Source: Petrimonas mucosa
GTDB lineage: Bacteria; Bacteroidota; Bacteroidia; Bacteroidales; Dysgonomonadaceae
Assembly: GCF_900095795.1 (NCBI RefSeq)
Contig: NZ_LT608328.1
Coordinates: forward strand, 923,001-987,000
Reading direction: 5' to 3'
Length of the DNA: 64,000 nucleotides
Part shown: one piece after another, positions 48,806-57,848 of the stretch
Position numbering within the stretch: position 1 is the first letter of the stretch
Layout: every line of letters starts with the position of its first letter
The notes under the pieces: generated by a model
What the model was told of the DNA's origin: nothing
Seen by the model: only the letters and a program-made list of their open reading frames with translations
Database searches by the model: none
Position numbers and translations under genes: made by a program

Positions 48806-51181
48806 ATGAAAAAATTAATAATGATAGCACTGGCCGTCAGCCAGGTTTTTATTTCATACTCCAGGGTTGCAGACCCTGAAAAAGGGAACGGTCCGCAAGA
48901 TACGTTGAGGGTGTACTACCTGAACGAAGTGGTTGTAACCTCGTCTGTAAAAGAGACAAACGAGTTGAAGAATATGCCTACCGCAGTTTCGGTAATCTCC
49001 CCGAAGCAGTTGAAGGATACACAGATTGAGTCGTTGCCGGGCTTGAGCTCAATCATCCCCAACTTCTTTATTCCCTCCTACGGGTCAAAAGTCTCCACGC
49101 CTATCTATATCCGGGGGATAGGTGCCCGGTTGGGAGCGCAGACGGTGAGCCTGTATGTGGATAATGTACCCAGTTTCAACCCATCTGCATTCGATTTTGA
49201 GTTTCAGGATATCCAGCGAATAGAGGTGCTTCGTGGTGCACAGGGAACACTTTACGGAAGAAATGCCATCGGGGGCATCGTGAACATGTATACCTTGTCG
49301 CCCCTCACCTATCAAGGCACCCGGCTGATGATGAGCGGCGGCAACCACGGGCAGTTCTCGGTTAAAGGGTCCGACTACCGGAAGATAGGCGATAACTTTG
49401 GCCTCTCGGCCGCCGCGTATTACAAGCGCGACGACGGGTATTTCATGAACAGCCATACCGGGGAGAAAGTAGATGCTTCCGAAAACGCCGGTGCACGGGT
49501 CAAACTGGAGTGGCAAGCTTCCCCCTCGTTCAAGGCATTGTTGTTTGGTAATTACGATTGGGTCTCGGGCGGGGCATTCCCTTACATGCACGTGGATTCT
49601 ACCGCCTCGAGCTTTAACGAGCCGTCGTCCTACGACCGCCACCTGTTTACCAACGGGTTGTCATTGAACTACACTGGAAGTGGCTACAGCATCCACTCCA
49701 CCACCGGTTTCCAGTACTTGAAGGACGATATGAAGATGGATCAGGACTACAGCCCTAAGTCGATTTTCTCGATTAACCAGAAGCAGAAGCAGCATTCCGT
49801 GAGCCAGGAGATTACCGTGAAATCGGATTTAGAAGGTCGCTATCGTTGGGTGGTGGGCGCGTTTGGTTTTCACGATCATCGCGAGATCGATACTCCGGTG
49901 GCGCTCAAAGAAGGAATGGTGGAGGTATTGCAGGCTGAGCTTGACCGTTTTACTGCCAATGCACCATTGACGATTACGTACGCGGGCGACCGGATCGACC
50001 TGCCGGGTATCTACACGAAACCATCGCGTGGCGCGGCTTTATTTCACCAATCCACCCTCGATAATCTCTTTGGACTGGAAGGGCTATCCGCTACGGTAGG
50101 CGTTCGTTTTGATTACGAGCATACCGGCATCGATTTCTTCACGGAGAGCGATGGAGGAGATGTGAACATCGATTTTCAAATTCCTAACATGCCCATACCC
50201 TCTATGTTTATTGAAGGGGATACATTGTTGGGGGATAGTTATAGCAAAGACTTTTGGAAAATACTTCCCAAGTTCGCGTTAAAATACCAGTTTTCACCCA
50301 CTTCACAAATATACCTTTCCGCGTCGAAAGGATACAAGACCGGCGGTTACAACGAACAGGCGTTTTCGAAGATATTACAAAATGCCTTGCGGCAATCGCT
50401 CATGAGAAATCTTGACGAGAAGACACCTCCTACTATACCAATACCCGGAATGCCCTCTGACGGGACGGATGCACCCACGCTCGAAGAACAATTATCCTAT
50501 GACCCCGAGACCAGTTGGACCTACGAGCTTGGGGGAAGGTATGAGATGTTTGATCAGAGATTGTCGCTGACCTACGCGCTCTTTTACACGCGGGTAAACA
50601 ATATTCAGATTATTAAACTCATGGATCAGGGGATGGCAGGGCGTACCGTGGATAATGCCGGGAAATCGGATAGCAAGGGGTTCGAGCTGAGCCTTAAATA
50701 TACACCGATTAGTAATTTATCGTTGTATGGTGACTACGGATTTGCCGATGCCCGCTTTGTTGAAAACGACGAGCAGGAAGAGGAAGACGAGTACGCGGGC
50801 AATCGTATTCCATTCGCTCCGCGACATACGGTTAGCTTGGGAGCTAGCTACGTGCATCACCTGCCTTATGGTTCGTTTATCGACCGCCTCGTGGCCAACG
50901 TGCAGTACAAGGGAGTGGGGCGTATCTACTGGACCGAATCGAACAAAGACGCGAGTGGGCAAGAGCTCTACCAACCCTTTTACGGGTTAGCCAATGCCAG
51001 CCTTGCAGCAGAGAAAGGAGCTTTCGGATTGGAATGCTGGGTGGAGAACCTCTTCAACACCAAGTACAACGCGTTCCTGTTCGAGCAAGACGATGTGATG
51101 ACAGGCGAAACGAACACCTTTGTGCAGCGCGGGTATCCCATCCGCTTCGGTGCCACGTTGCGGTACACGTTCGACCGGTAG
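48806..51181 (+). CDS. TonB-dependent outer-membrane receptor
   Basis: 791 residues from MKKLIMIALA. Signal peptide of about 20 residues, a TonB-box-like LNEVVVTSS, a plug (about 50-165, with IYIRGIGARLGAQTVSLYVDNVP and RGAQGTLYGRNAIGG) and a barrel ending in the typical aromatic terminus YTFDR. The plug wording resembles siderophore/Fe receptors of the FecA/FepA-like class rather than SusC; it has no carboxypeptidase-like N-domain. An acidic loop (EQEEEDEY) lies near 655. Substrate unknown. A near-match -7 box (TACTTTG, one base short) precedes it. Confidence 0.92.
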   Translation: MKKLIMIALAVSQVFISYSRVADPEKGNGPQDTLRVYYLNEVVVTSSVKETNELKNMPTAVSVISPKQLKDTQIESLPGLSSIIPNFFIPSYGSKVSTPIYIRGIGARLGAQTVSLYVDNVPSFNPSAFDFEFQDIQRIEVLRGAQGTLYGRNAIGGIVNMYTLSPLTYQGTRLMMSGGNHGQFSVKGSDYRKIGDNFGLSAAAYYKRDDGYFMNSHTGEKVDASENAGARVKLEWQASPSFKALLFGNYDWVSGGAFPYMHVDSTASSFNEPSSYDRHLFTNGLSLNYTGSGYSIHSTTGFQYLKDDMKMDQDYSPKSIFSINQKQKQHSVSQEITVKSDLEGRYRWVVGAFGFHDHREIDTPVALKEGMVEVLQAELDRFTANAPLTITYAGDRIDLPGIYTKPSRGAALFHQSTLDNLFGLEGLSATVGVRFDYEHTGIDFFTESDGGDVNIDFQIPNMPIPSMFIEGDTLLGDSYSKDFWKILPKFALKYQFSPTSQIYLSASKGYKTGGYNEQAFSKILQNALRQSLMRNLDEKTPPTIPIPGMPSDGTDAPTLEEQLSYDPETSWTYELGGRYEMFDQRLSLTYALFYTRVNNIQIIKLMDQGMAGRTVDNAGKSDSKGFELSLKYTPISNLSLYGDYGFADARFVENDEQEEEDEYAGNRIPFAPRHTVSLGASYVHHLPYGSFIDRLVANVQYKGVGRIYWTESNKDASGQELYQPFYGLANASLAAEKGAFGLECWVENLFNTKYNAFLFEQDDVMTGETNTFVQRGYPIRFGATLRYTFDR

Positions 51182-51195
51182 CGGAACGGCTTCTG

Positions 51196-52623
51196 CTAAA
51201 GGAGGATTTTCCCGGTAACGAGAAGCACGGCAATCCAAGTCGCACCGGTAAGCAACAGGATAATGACGGTCCACTCCCACGGTTTGGGCCGTTCTTTTTT
51301 CTCCCTTTTCGCCCGGAGGTAAAGGAGCGATCCAATGCCGTAGAAAAGCACCGAGAGAAAAAGATACTCCACCCCCACCGCGTAGATCACGTACAAGGAG
51401 TAGATCGTGCCTAGGAGCGCGACGAATAGGTTTCGTCCCGTTTTCTCGGTCGTCCTGTAACGAAGGGCAACCTTTACCGCATAGAGCGATGAGAGGAGGT
51501 ATGGGATCAGCACCAGGCTGGAGGCGATGGTGATGGCTGCCAGATAGGTTTCGTTGAGTTTGGGCGACAGGATGGAGAGCAGGAAGAGCTGTGTGCAGCA
51601 CTGGGTGAGGAGGAGTGCATTGACCGGGGTGCCTTTCCGGTTGACCTTCCTGAAGGTGCGTGGCAACACTCCATCCTTGGCTGCAACATAGAGTGTTTCC
51701 ACCGAAAGCAGAATCCAGGAGAGGCTGGCTCCCAGTACTGAAACCATGATGCCCAGTTTGACTGTCAGGCCACCGGCAGTACCGATGAGTGTCCTGCTGA
51801 GTACCAGTGCCAGCGGTGTCTGACTGTCGGCCAGTTCACCGGCGGGAATCGATGCCATGGTGATCACGGTAATCAGCATGTAGACGGTGAGAACAACCAG
51901 CAGCGAGAGGATGGTGGCTAACCGTACCGTCTGCTGGCTCTTCGCCCTGCCGGAGAGGACGGAGGCGGCCTCCACACCTACGAAACACCAGAGAATGATT
52001 GCCATGGCCCCTTTTAACTGAAGCAGCGGTGCGGTCTCCTCACCGTTGGACGCCAGCCGCTGTTGCCAGTCCGGTACCAGGAGCAGGTCGCCCCGTACCA
52101 GTGATACACCCAGAAAGATGATCAACAGGATCGGGATCAGTTTGGCGGTTGTCACGATGAAGTTCAGGATGGCGCCTTCCCTGATGCCGCTCATCAGGAT
52201 GGCAAAAAAGAGCCAGAGGAGTGCAGAACCGGTCAAAAAGGCGGCAAGCGGCGAAATGGCATGTTCGCCCAGCAGATCGTTGAGTGTCTTGAAGAGGAGT
52301 ACCAGGCAACTCACGTTCCCCATCCAGCCTGCCGACCAGTATCCCCAGGCGGAGTTGAAACCCATGTAGTCGCCAAACCCGTCGCGTGCATAGGCATAGA
52401 TGCCGCTTTTTAACTCCGGTTTACGGGAGACCAGATAGACGAATACCAGCGCCAGGGTAAGTGCACCGGCCCCGCCGGTTGTCCAGGCGATCAGGGCGCC
52501 TTGAGGGTTGGCCACACGAATGAGATCTCTGGGAGAGTTGAAGATGCCCGACCCGATCATGGAGCCGATAGCTACAAATACCAGCAGCCACAATCCCAGT
52601 TTTTCCTCTTTCCGTTGTTGCAT
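51196..52623 (-). CDS. APC-family amino-acid permease (basic amino acid/antiporter-like)
   Basis: 475 residues from MQQRKEEK. About 12-13 membrane helices, with the N-terminal GSMIGSGIFNSPRD motif typical of APC-family antiporters and the YAYARDGFGDYMGF loop seen in arginine-ornithine and related permeases. Exchanges amino acids across the inner membrane; lysine/arginine specificity is only a family guess. It begins right after the DUF554 stop with a single base between, so translation is coupled. Converges with the TonB receptor. Confidence 0.9.
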   Translation of the reverse strand: MQQRKEEKLGLWLLVFVAIGSMIGSGIFNSPRDLIRVANPQGALIAWTTGGAGALTLALVFVYLVSRKPELKSGIYAYARDGFGDYMGFNSAWGYWSAGWMGNVSCLVLLFKTLNDLLGEHAISPLAAFLTGSALLWLFFAILMSGIREGAILNFIVTTAKLIPILLIIFLGVSLVRGDLLLVPDWQQRLASNGEETAPLLQLKGAMAIILWCFVGVEAASVLSGRAKSQQTVRLATILSLLVVLTVYMLITVITMASIPAGELADSQTPLALVLSRTLIGTAGGLTVKLGIMVSVLGASLSWILLSVETLYVAAKDGVLPRTFRKVNRKGTPVNALLLTQCCTQLFLLSILSPKLNETYLAAITIASSLVLIPYLLSSLYAVKVALRYRTTEKTGRNLFVALLGTIYSLYVIYAVGVEYLFLSVLFYGIGSLLYLRAKREKKERPKPWEWTVIILLLTGATWIAVLLVTGKILL

Positions 52624-52624
52624 A

Positions 52625-53302
52625 TTATCCAAAGATCCAGATGAGCAGCACGACGACAACCAGCGAGGGCAGCATGTTTATGATGCGAAGTTGCTTGATG
52701 CCAAGAATATTGATACCCAGCCCTATTAGAAGTACTCCCCCCACATTGGTGAGTCCGAATATGATCTCTTCGCTGAAGAGGTTTCCGGCGTAACCGGCGA
52801 GCAGGGTGAGGATGGCTTGAAAGATGAAGAGGGGAAGTGCCGAGCATACAACTCCCGATCCGAAAGCTGATGCCAGCAGGATGGCTGAGAAGAAGTCCAT
52901 CAACGATTTGGTGTAGAGCAGGTCGGGAGAACCGCCGGTACCCTCCTGGATTGTACCGAGAATGGTCATGGAGCCCACACAGAACAACAGAAAGGCAGTG
53001 ACCAGGCCCTCGGAGAATCGCTCGTTCCCGATACGGAAACGTCGCTTCAGCTTGTCGCTGACCTGCTCTGCACCCTTCTCCAGATTCCACCACTCTCCCA
53101 GAAGAGAGCCGATGGCGAGGCTGCTCACCACAATGAGAATCTTCTCCATGCCGACTGCCATGTTTGCTCCGATTGCCAGCGTAAAGAGGCCTATAGCCTG
53201 AAAGTAGATGGTGGTCACTCGCTCCGGCATCCGTTTCTTCAACAGCAGTCCAATCACTCCACCGCACAGCACTGCAGCTGTATTTACCAGGGTTCCGATC
53301 AT
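52625..53302 (-). CDS. DUF554 membrane protein
   Basis: 225 residues from MIGTLVNTAA, six to seven membrane helices with glycine-rich turns (GGVIGLLLKKR, IGSLLGEWWNLEKG, GLTNVGGVLLIGLGINILG). Matches the DUF554 family of putative inner-membrane transporters of unknown substrate; the ending is hydrophobic. It precedes an amino-acid permease in the same operon, which may mean a shared substrate. A longer start at 53314 lies too close to the -7 box and is not used. Confidence 0.9.
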   Translation of the reverse strand: MIGTLVNTAAVLCGGVIGLLLKKRMPERVTTIYFQAIGLFTLAIGANMAVGMEKILIVVSSLAIGSLLGEWWNLEKGAEQVSDKLKRRFRIGNERFSEGLVTAFLLFCVGSMTILGTIQEGTGGSPDLLYTKSLMDFFSAILLASAFGSGVVCSALPLFIFQAILTLLAGYAGNLFSEEIIFGLTNVGGVLLIGLGINILGIKQLRIINMLPSLVVVVLLIWIFG

Positions 53303-53321
53303 TTCGTTTTCCAATAAAGTG

Positions 53322-53329
53322 CAAAAATA
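53322..53329 (-). promoter_or_regulatory. -7 box for the DUF554-permease operon
   Basis: The minus strand reads TATTTTTG, matching TAnnTTTG, 20 bases before the chosen start codon. Confidence 0.55.
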
Positions 53330-53437
53330 CCACTTTTTTGTGATAATAGACCTGCTGCCGAGACCGATCAGAAAAAAAGCGGTGGGTATATCCGCCCCTT
53401 AACCGCTGTTTCGGGACAGAACTGCAAAAAAAAATTG

Positions 53438-53445
53438 TAACTTTG
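53438..53445 (+). promoter_or_regulatory. -7 box for the DUF4494-yggS pair
   Basis: TAACTTTG matches TAnnTTTG. A possible start at 53443 falls inside this box, so the start 27 bases later (53470) is preferred. Confidence 0.55.
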
Positions 53446-53469
53446 CGATCCAATGAAATAGATCAAGAT

Positions 53470-53922
53470 ATGTACAACTGGTTTGAATGCAAAGTGCGTT
53501 ATGATAAGACCCTGGACACGGGGATGATAAAAACGGTTACCGAACCTTACCTGGTGGATGCAATGTCGTTTACCGAAGCAGAAGCAAGGATCATTGAAGA
53601 GATGAGACCTTACATGTCGGGCGAATTCACCGTTTCCGACATTAAGCGGGCAAGATTCTCCGATACCTTTTTCAATGAAACGGGCGACCGTTACTACAAG
53701 GCGAAACTATACTTCATTACTCTCGACGAGAAGAGCGGTTCTGAAAAAAAGACGGCCGTCAATATGCTCGTACAGGCCTCCGAGCTGAAAGAGGCGGTTG
53801 AGATCGTAGAAATGGAGATGAAGAAGACAATGGTCGACTACACCATTGCTGCGGTCAACGAGACCGCCATCATGGATGTGTTCAGGTATCAGGTTGAAGA
53901 AAACTCAACTACAGGAGAATGA
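53470..53922 (+). CDS. DUF4494 protein
   Basis: 150 residues from MYNWFECKVRYDK, mixed alpha/beta, no signal peptide and no membrane segment. This matches the DUF4494 family, widespread and specific to Bacteroidota; its function is unknown. The stop overlaps the next start (ATGA), so it is translationally coupled to the YggS gene. That linkage suggests a cytoplasmic housekeeping role. Confidence 0.88.
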   Translation: MYNWFECKVRYDKTLDTGMIKTVTEPYLVDAMSFTEAEARIIEEMRPYMSGEFTVSDIKRARFSDTFFNETGDRYYKAKLYFITLDEKSGSEKKTAVNMLVQASELKEAVEIVEMEMKKTMVDYTIAAVNETAIMDVFRYQVEENSTTGE

Positions 53923-54581
53923 GCATAAAGGGTAATCTGGAAGAGTTGCGGAGATCGGTACCGGCTGAGGTCAAGATAGTAGCCGTCTCGAAGTTTCACT
54001 CGAGTGATACAATCCTTGAAGCCTATGGCGCCAACCAGAGAAGCTTCGGTGAGAGCCGGGTGCAGGAGCTGAGAGCCAAGCAGCAGATGCTTCCGGAGGA
54101 TATTGAGTGGCACTTTATCGGCAGCCTGCAACGAAACAAGGTGAAGTATATTGCCCCGTTTATCCACCTTGTCCATAGCCTCGACAGTGAACGGCTGATG
54201 CTCGAGATTGAAAAGCAGGCCGCGGCTAACCGGCGGATAATTCCCTGCCTGTTGCAGCTACATGTAGCCCATGAAGATACAAAATCGGGTTTTCTGCCCG
54301 ACGAGTGTCGCCGTTTTCTTGCAGAAGGCAGGTGGCGAGATTGCAAACATGTGCAACTTGCAGGCGTGATGGGGATGGCTACCTTTACCGACGACCTGGA
54401 GCAGGTGAGAGGAGAGTTTCGTCTGATACGATCCCTGTTCGAGGAGTTCAAATCGGACTATTTCGCCAACGATGAGCACTTCAGGGAGATCTCCATGGGC
54501 ATGTCGGGCGACTATCCCATTGCTGTGGAGGAGGGGGCTACGATCATCCGGGTAGGCACCTCGATCTTCGGCGAACGATGA
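53919..54581 (+). CDS. YggS-family pyridoxal-phosphate homeostasis protein
   Basis: 220 residues. Alanine-racemase-like TIM barrel: PLP-binding Lys in VAVSKFHS (about 24), FGESRVQE, WHFIGSLQRNK and the phosphate-binding SMGMSGDY and GTSIFGER. YggS/PROSC proteins bind PLP and buffer it; no enzymatic reaction is established. It overlaps DUF4494 by 4 bases. Confidence 0.95.
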   Translation: MSIKGNLEELRRSVPAEVKIVAVSKFHSSDTILEAYGANQRSFGESRVQELRAKQQMLPEDIEWHFIGSLQRNKVKYIAPFIHLVHSLDSERLMLEIEKQAAANRRIIPCLLQLHVAHEDTKSGFLPDECRRFLAEGRWRDCKHVQLAGVMGMATFTDDLEQVRGEFRLIRSLFEEFKSDYFANDEHFREISMGMSGDYPIAVEEGATIIRVGTSIFGER

Positions 54582-54625
54582 TCCGTGCAATCTATCTATC
54601 GTTTCAATAATTTCCTTCGCGTGAT

Positions 54626-54655
54626 TACTTTTGTCAATTTAAATAGCTATTTTTG
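54626..54655 (+). promoter_or_regulatory. Tandem -7 boxes for the DHOD-like/OxyR operon
   Basis: TACTTTTG at 54626-54633 and TATTTTTG at 54648-54655, 22 bases apart, each match TAnnTTTG. Two overlapping promoters are possible. Confidence 0.45.
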
Positions 54656-54688
54656 TCCTGCTTGATAATTGAAAAACATTCATTCAAT

Positions 54689-55666
54689 ATGGTAAACTTA
54701 GAGACAACATTCGCCGGATTGACCCTGAAGAATCCGTTCGTTGCTGCAAGCAGCGGTTTAACAAATTCATTGTCGAAAATAAAAGAACTTGAGAACGCCG
54801 GAATAGGAGCGGTGGTGCTCAAATCGCTGTTCGAAGAGCAGATAGAAAATCATACCGAGAAGTTGACACAAATTGCCGATTATCCAGAAGCGGCAGATTA
54901 CATAAATGCCTATATCCAGATGAATCATGTGGAGAAATATCTCGATCTGATCCGATCGGCAAAAGCGTCCTGTTCCATCCCCATCGTGGCGAGCATCAAC
55001 TGTTACAGGCTGACACGATGGACCGACTTTGCCAAAAGCATCGAGGCTGCCGGGGCCGACGCGATTGAGCTGAATATTTTCCTGCTGAACGCAGGTGAGT
55101 ATGAAGATACATACCTGGAGGGGGCCTATATAGATATCGTGAAACAGTTGAAAAGAACGGTAAAGATCCCTGTTGTGGTGAAGATGGCGCGGAACATTGG
55201 AAACCTTCCAGGGCTGGTAGGCAAACTGAAGGCGTTGGGCAGCGACGGTATTGTGCTGTTTAACCGGTTCTACCAGCTCGATATCGATATAAATAAGTTG
55301 GAACTTACTGCCGGAACAGTTTTTAGCAACCCGGCCGATTTCCACGATACGCTCCGCTGGACAGCCATCGTGTCGGGGCGCGTTAAAGATGTGGATATTG
55401 CCTGTTCCACCGGAGTGCATAGCTGGGAAGACAGCATCAAAGGTATTCTGGCCGGCGCATCAGGAATACAGCTTTGCAGTGTGCTTTATGAACAGGGATT
55501 GGATGTGGTCGGCGACATGATTACCTGTGTGGAGGAGTGGATGGTTCAGAACAACTACGAACGGATTTCCGATTTCAGGGGAAAGCTCAATTATGCCAAT
55601 ATAACCAGTCCGGCACTGTATGAACGTGTTCAGTTTATGAAGTACTTCTCAAGTTATCAGCAATGA
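54689..55666 (+). CDS. Dihydroorotate dehydrogenase-like flavoprotein
   Basis: 325 residues from MVNLETTFAG. FMN-binding TIM barrel of the DHOD class-1-like group: LTLKNPFVAAS, VASINCYRLTRW, VVVKMARN, and the late glycine-rich STGVHSWEDSIKGILAGASG. The usual catalytic base Cys/Ser loop differs from PyrD, so it may act on another substrate; it is often annotated only as DHOD-like. It sits in an operon with an OxyR-type regulator, overlapping it by 4 bases. That links it to redox control rather than pyrimidine synthesis. A longer start lies inside the second -7 box and is not used. Confidence 0.85.
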   Translation: MVNLETTFAGLTLKNPFVAASSGLTNSLSKIKELENAGIGAVVLKSLFEEQIENHTEKLTQIADYPEAADYINAYIQMNHVEKYLDLIRSAKASCSIPIVASINCYRLTRWTDFAKSIEAAGADAIELNIFLLNAGEYEDTYLEGAYIDIVKQLKRTVKIPVVVKMARNIGNLPGLVGKLKALGSDGIVLFNRFYQLDIDINKLELTAGTVFSNPADFHDTLRWTAIVSGRVKDVDIACSTGVHSWEDSIKGILAGASGIQLCSVLYEQGLDVVGDMITCVEEWMVQNNYERISDFRGKLNYANITSPALYERVQFMKYFSSYQQ

Positions 55667-56604
55667 ACATACAGCAACTTGAATATATCATTGCGGTTGA
55701 CAACTACCGCCATTTTTCCAAGGCGGCCGAAGCGTCATTTGTAACACAACCCACCCTCAGCATGATGATCCAAAAGCTTGAAGATGAGTTGGGGGTGAAG
55801 ATTTTCGACCGGACCCAACTGCCGGTTCAACCCACCGAGATAGGTAAGAAAATTATCGATCAGGCACGTCTCTCGATTGCCCAGATCAATCAGATCAAGG
55901 AGATTATCCAGGAGGAGAAGGGGATAATCAAGGGGACCTTCCGGCTCGGCATAATACCCACGGTGTCGCCCTATCTGTTGCCGAGGCTGATGGATGAACA
56001 TATGCATGGCAACTCCGATATCAGCATCGTGGTGAGGGAACTTACAACCGACAATATCCTCAGGGGGCTGGGAAACGATTCGCTCGACGGCGCAATCCTG
56101 GCCACTCCGCTAAACGACGATTCCGTTACCGAGAGACCGCTCTATTACGAGCGTTTTTTCGCTTACGTCTCTCCCAAGGAGCGTGCACTATATGTGAAGA
56201 ACGAACTGGACGAGACCGATTTGAACAACGGACGACTATGGATGCTGGATGAAGTGCACTGTTTCAGGACTCAGATCCTGCACCTCTGCAACATGAGAAA
56301 GCGACGAAGGTCGAACTCCATTTTCTCGTTTGAGGCAGGTAGTATCGATACGCTCATCAAGATTGTGGATGATAATGACGGGCTGACCGTTATTCCGGAA
56401 ATGGCGATATATAACCTCAGCGAACAGCAGAAAAAGAATGTACGGCCGTTCAAGAACGTTACTCCCGTTCGTGAGATCAGCCTGATCACCCGCAAGGAGT
56501 TCATCCGGGAACGGTTGATTCAGATTATTGCGGATGAGGTAAGGGAGGCTGTTCCCGCATCACTCAAGGATCCGGCACTGAAGAAATATGTGGTTCCGTT
56601 GTAG
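55663..56604 (+). CDS. oxyR: OxyR-type LysR regulator
   Basis: 313 residues. N-terminal winged helix-turn-helix (about 1-60, with FSKAAEASFVTQPTLSMMIQKLE) and a LysR substrate domain. Cys200 and Cys209 in EVHCFRTQILHLC lie nine residues apart, at almost the same positions as the peroxide-sensing pair C199/C208 of E. coli OxyR. This supports peroxide sensing by disulfide formation. It is co-translated with the DHOD-like gene (ATGA overlap). Targets would include peroxide-defence genes. Confidence 0.9.
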   Translation: MNIQQLEYIIAVDNYRHFSKAAEASFVTQPTLSMMIQKLEDELGVKIFDRTQLPVQPTEIGKKIIDQARLSIAQINQIKEIIQEEKGIIKGTFRLGIIPTVSPYLLPRLMDEHMHGNSDISIVVRELTTDNILRGLGNDSLDGAILATPLNDDSVTERPLYYERFFAYVSPKERALYVKNELDETDLNNGRLWMLDEVHCFRTQILHLCNMRKRRRSNSIFSFEAGSIDTLIKIVDDNDGLTVIPEMAIYNLSEQQKKNVRPFKNVTPVREISLITRKEFIRERLIQIIADEVREAVPASLKDPALKKYVVPL

Positions 56605-56636
56605 GTGCGACACCTTTTTCAATAGTATTGACACAG

Positions 56637-57173
56637 ATGCAACCACTGGATATCATTCATAAGTATTATAAGAAAGGAACGAAACTTTACGATATTTACA
56701 TCTCTCACGTATCGGATGTAACTGCCAAGGCATTGCTTGTCGCCCAGAAGCACCCCGAACTGGCCATCGATGTGAAGTTTCTGGAAGAGGCGGCCATGCT
56801 GCACGATATCGGTATCTTCAAGACCAAGTCGCCGGCGATTGCCTGTGAAGGTAGTTACCCCTACATCTGCCACGGTTATCTGGGCAGGGAACTGCTCACA
56901 TTGGAGGGGCTTCCCAAGCACGGACTGGTGTGCGAACGGCATACCGGAACCGGTTTGAGTCTGGAGACCATCATCCGGAAAAAATTGCCCGTTCCGCACA
57001 GGGATATGCGACCGAAGAGTCTGGAGGAGAAGATTATCTGCTTTGCCGACAAGTTCTACTCGAAGTCCCAACTGGGGAAGGAGAAACCCCTTAAAAAGAT
57101 CCGGGAGAGCCTCAAGAATCATGACAGCCACCAGATAGAGATATTTGATGAGTGGTGTGAGCTGTTTTTGTAA
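56637..57173 (+). CDS. HD-domain (HDIG) hydrolase-like protein
   Basis: 178 residues from MQPLDIIHKYY. Metal-binding HD-domain residues: the first His in ISHVSDVTAKAL, HDIG in AAMLHDIGIF, His in CHGYLG, and a later Asp in CFADKFYSK. Small HD proteins of this kind are cytosolic phosphohydrolases of mostly unknown substrate. It lies 32 bases after oxyR in the same direction, so probably in the same transcript. A possible TTG start at 56628 is not preferred. Confidence 0.85.
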   Translation: MQPLDIIHKYYKKGTKLYDIYISHVSDVTAKALLVAQKHPELAIDVKFLEEAAMLHDIGIFKTKSPAIACEGSYPYICHGYLGRELLTLEGLPKHGLVCERHTGTGLSLETIIRKKLPVPHRDMRPKSLEEKIICFADKFYSKSQLGKEKPLKKIRESLKNHDSHQIEIFDEWCELFL

Positions 57174-57211
57174 TAGTTTGGCAAACTATTTGCAGTAGCA
57201 ATATCTGAATA

Positions 57212-57252
57212 GTTGCGACAGGTTATGCCGACCTGCAACCACATTTTTTTTT
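57212..57252 (+). terminator. Hairpin with T-run before grpE
   Basis: GTTG-CAGGT pairs with ACCTG-CAAC around a short loop (57212-57239), followed by TTTTTTTTT at 57244-57252. It looks like a terminator for the oxyR transcript, yet it lies only 11 bases before the grpE start codon. It may instead be a leader structure. Confidence 0.6.
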
Positions 57253-57262
57253 ATTGTAGATT

Positions 57263-57847
57263 ATGAAGAGAAACAACGATTATAACGGGCCGGAGGAGTT
57301 GCACGACAACGAGGTAAGCCAGGAACCGGCCAATCTGAACAGTGAGGAGAGTGAAAATGCGGAAAGCAGTATCGAGGACAATTTGTCAGCAGAGCCCGAT
57401 CCGCTGGAGGAGTTAAAGAGGAAATATGATGAGTTGAACGACAGCTATTTGCGTCTTCACGCCGAGTTCGATAATTTTCGCAAGCGGACAATGAAGGAGA
57501 AGGCCGACATCATTAGAAGTGGCGGTGAACGTGTACTGACCGATATCCTGCCATTTGCCGATGATTTCGAACGGGCATTGCAAGCGCTTCACATGGCGGA
57601 AGACAAGGAGGCGATGGTGGAAGGGATGGACCTGATCTATTCAAAATTTGTCAACTTCCTTAACCAGCACGGTGTAAAAGAGATTGTGGCTATCGGACAA
57701 CCTTTTGATGCCGACCGGTTCGAGGCAATAACTACCGTTCCGGTTCAGGAGGAGGCACAAAAAGGGGTTGTCATTGATTGTGTACAAAAAGGGTATCAGC
57801 TAAACGATAAGATTATCCGTTATCCGAAGGTAATTGTAGGGGAATAA
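57263..57847 (+). CDS. grpE: Nucleotide exchange factor GrpE
   Basis: 194 residues. A disordered acidic N-terminus (about 1-48) leads into the long dimer helix, with [19 protein letters not shown], and a C-terminal beta domain ending in [17 protein letters not shown]. GrpE releases ADP from DnaK. It precedes dnaJ by one base between stop and start. No clear promoter match was found; a T-run hairpin lies directly upstream. Confidence 0.97.
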   Translation: MKRNNDYNGPEELHDNEVSQEPANLNSEESENAESSIEDNLSAEPDPLEELKRKYDELNDSYLRLHAEFDNFRKRTMKEKADIIRSGGERVLTDILPFADDFERALQALHMAEDKEAMVEGMDLIYSKFVNFLNQHGVKEIVAIGQPFDADRFEAITTVPVQEEAQKGVVIDCVQKGYQLNDKIIRYPKVIVGE

Positions 57848-57848
57848 G

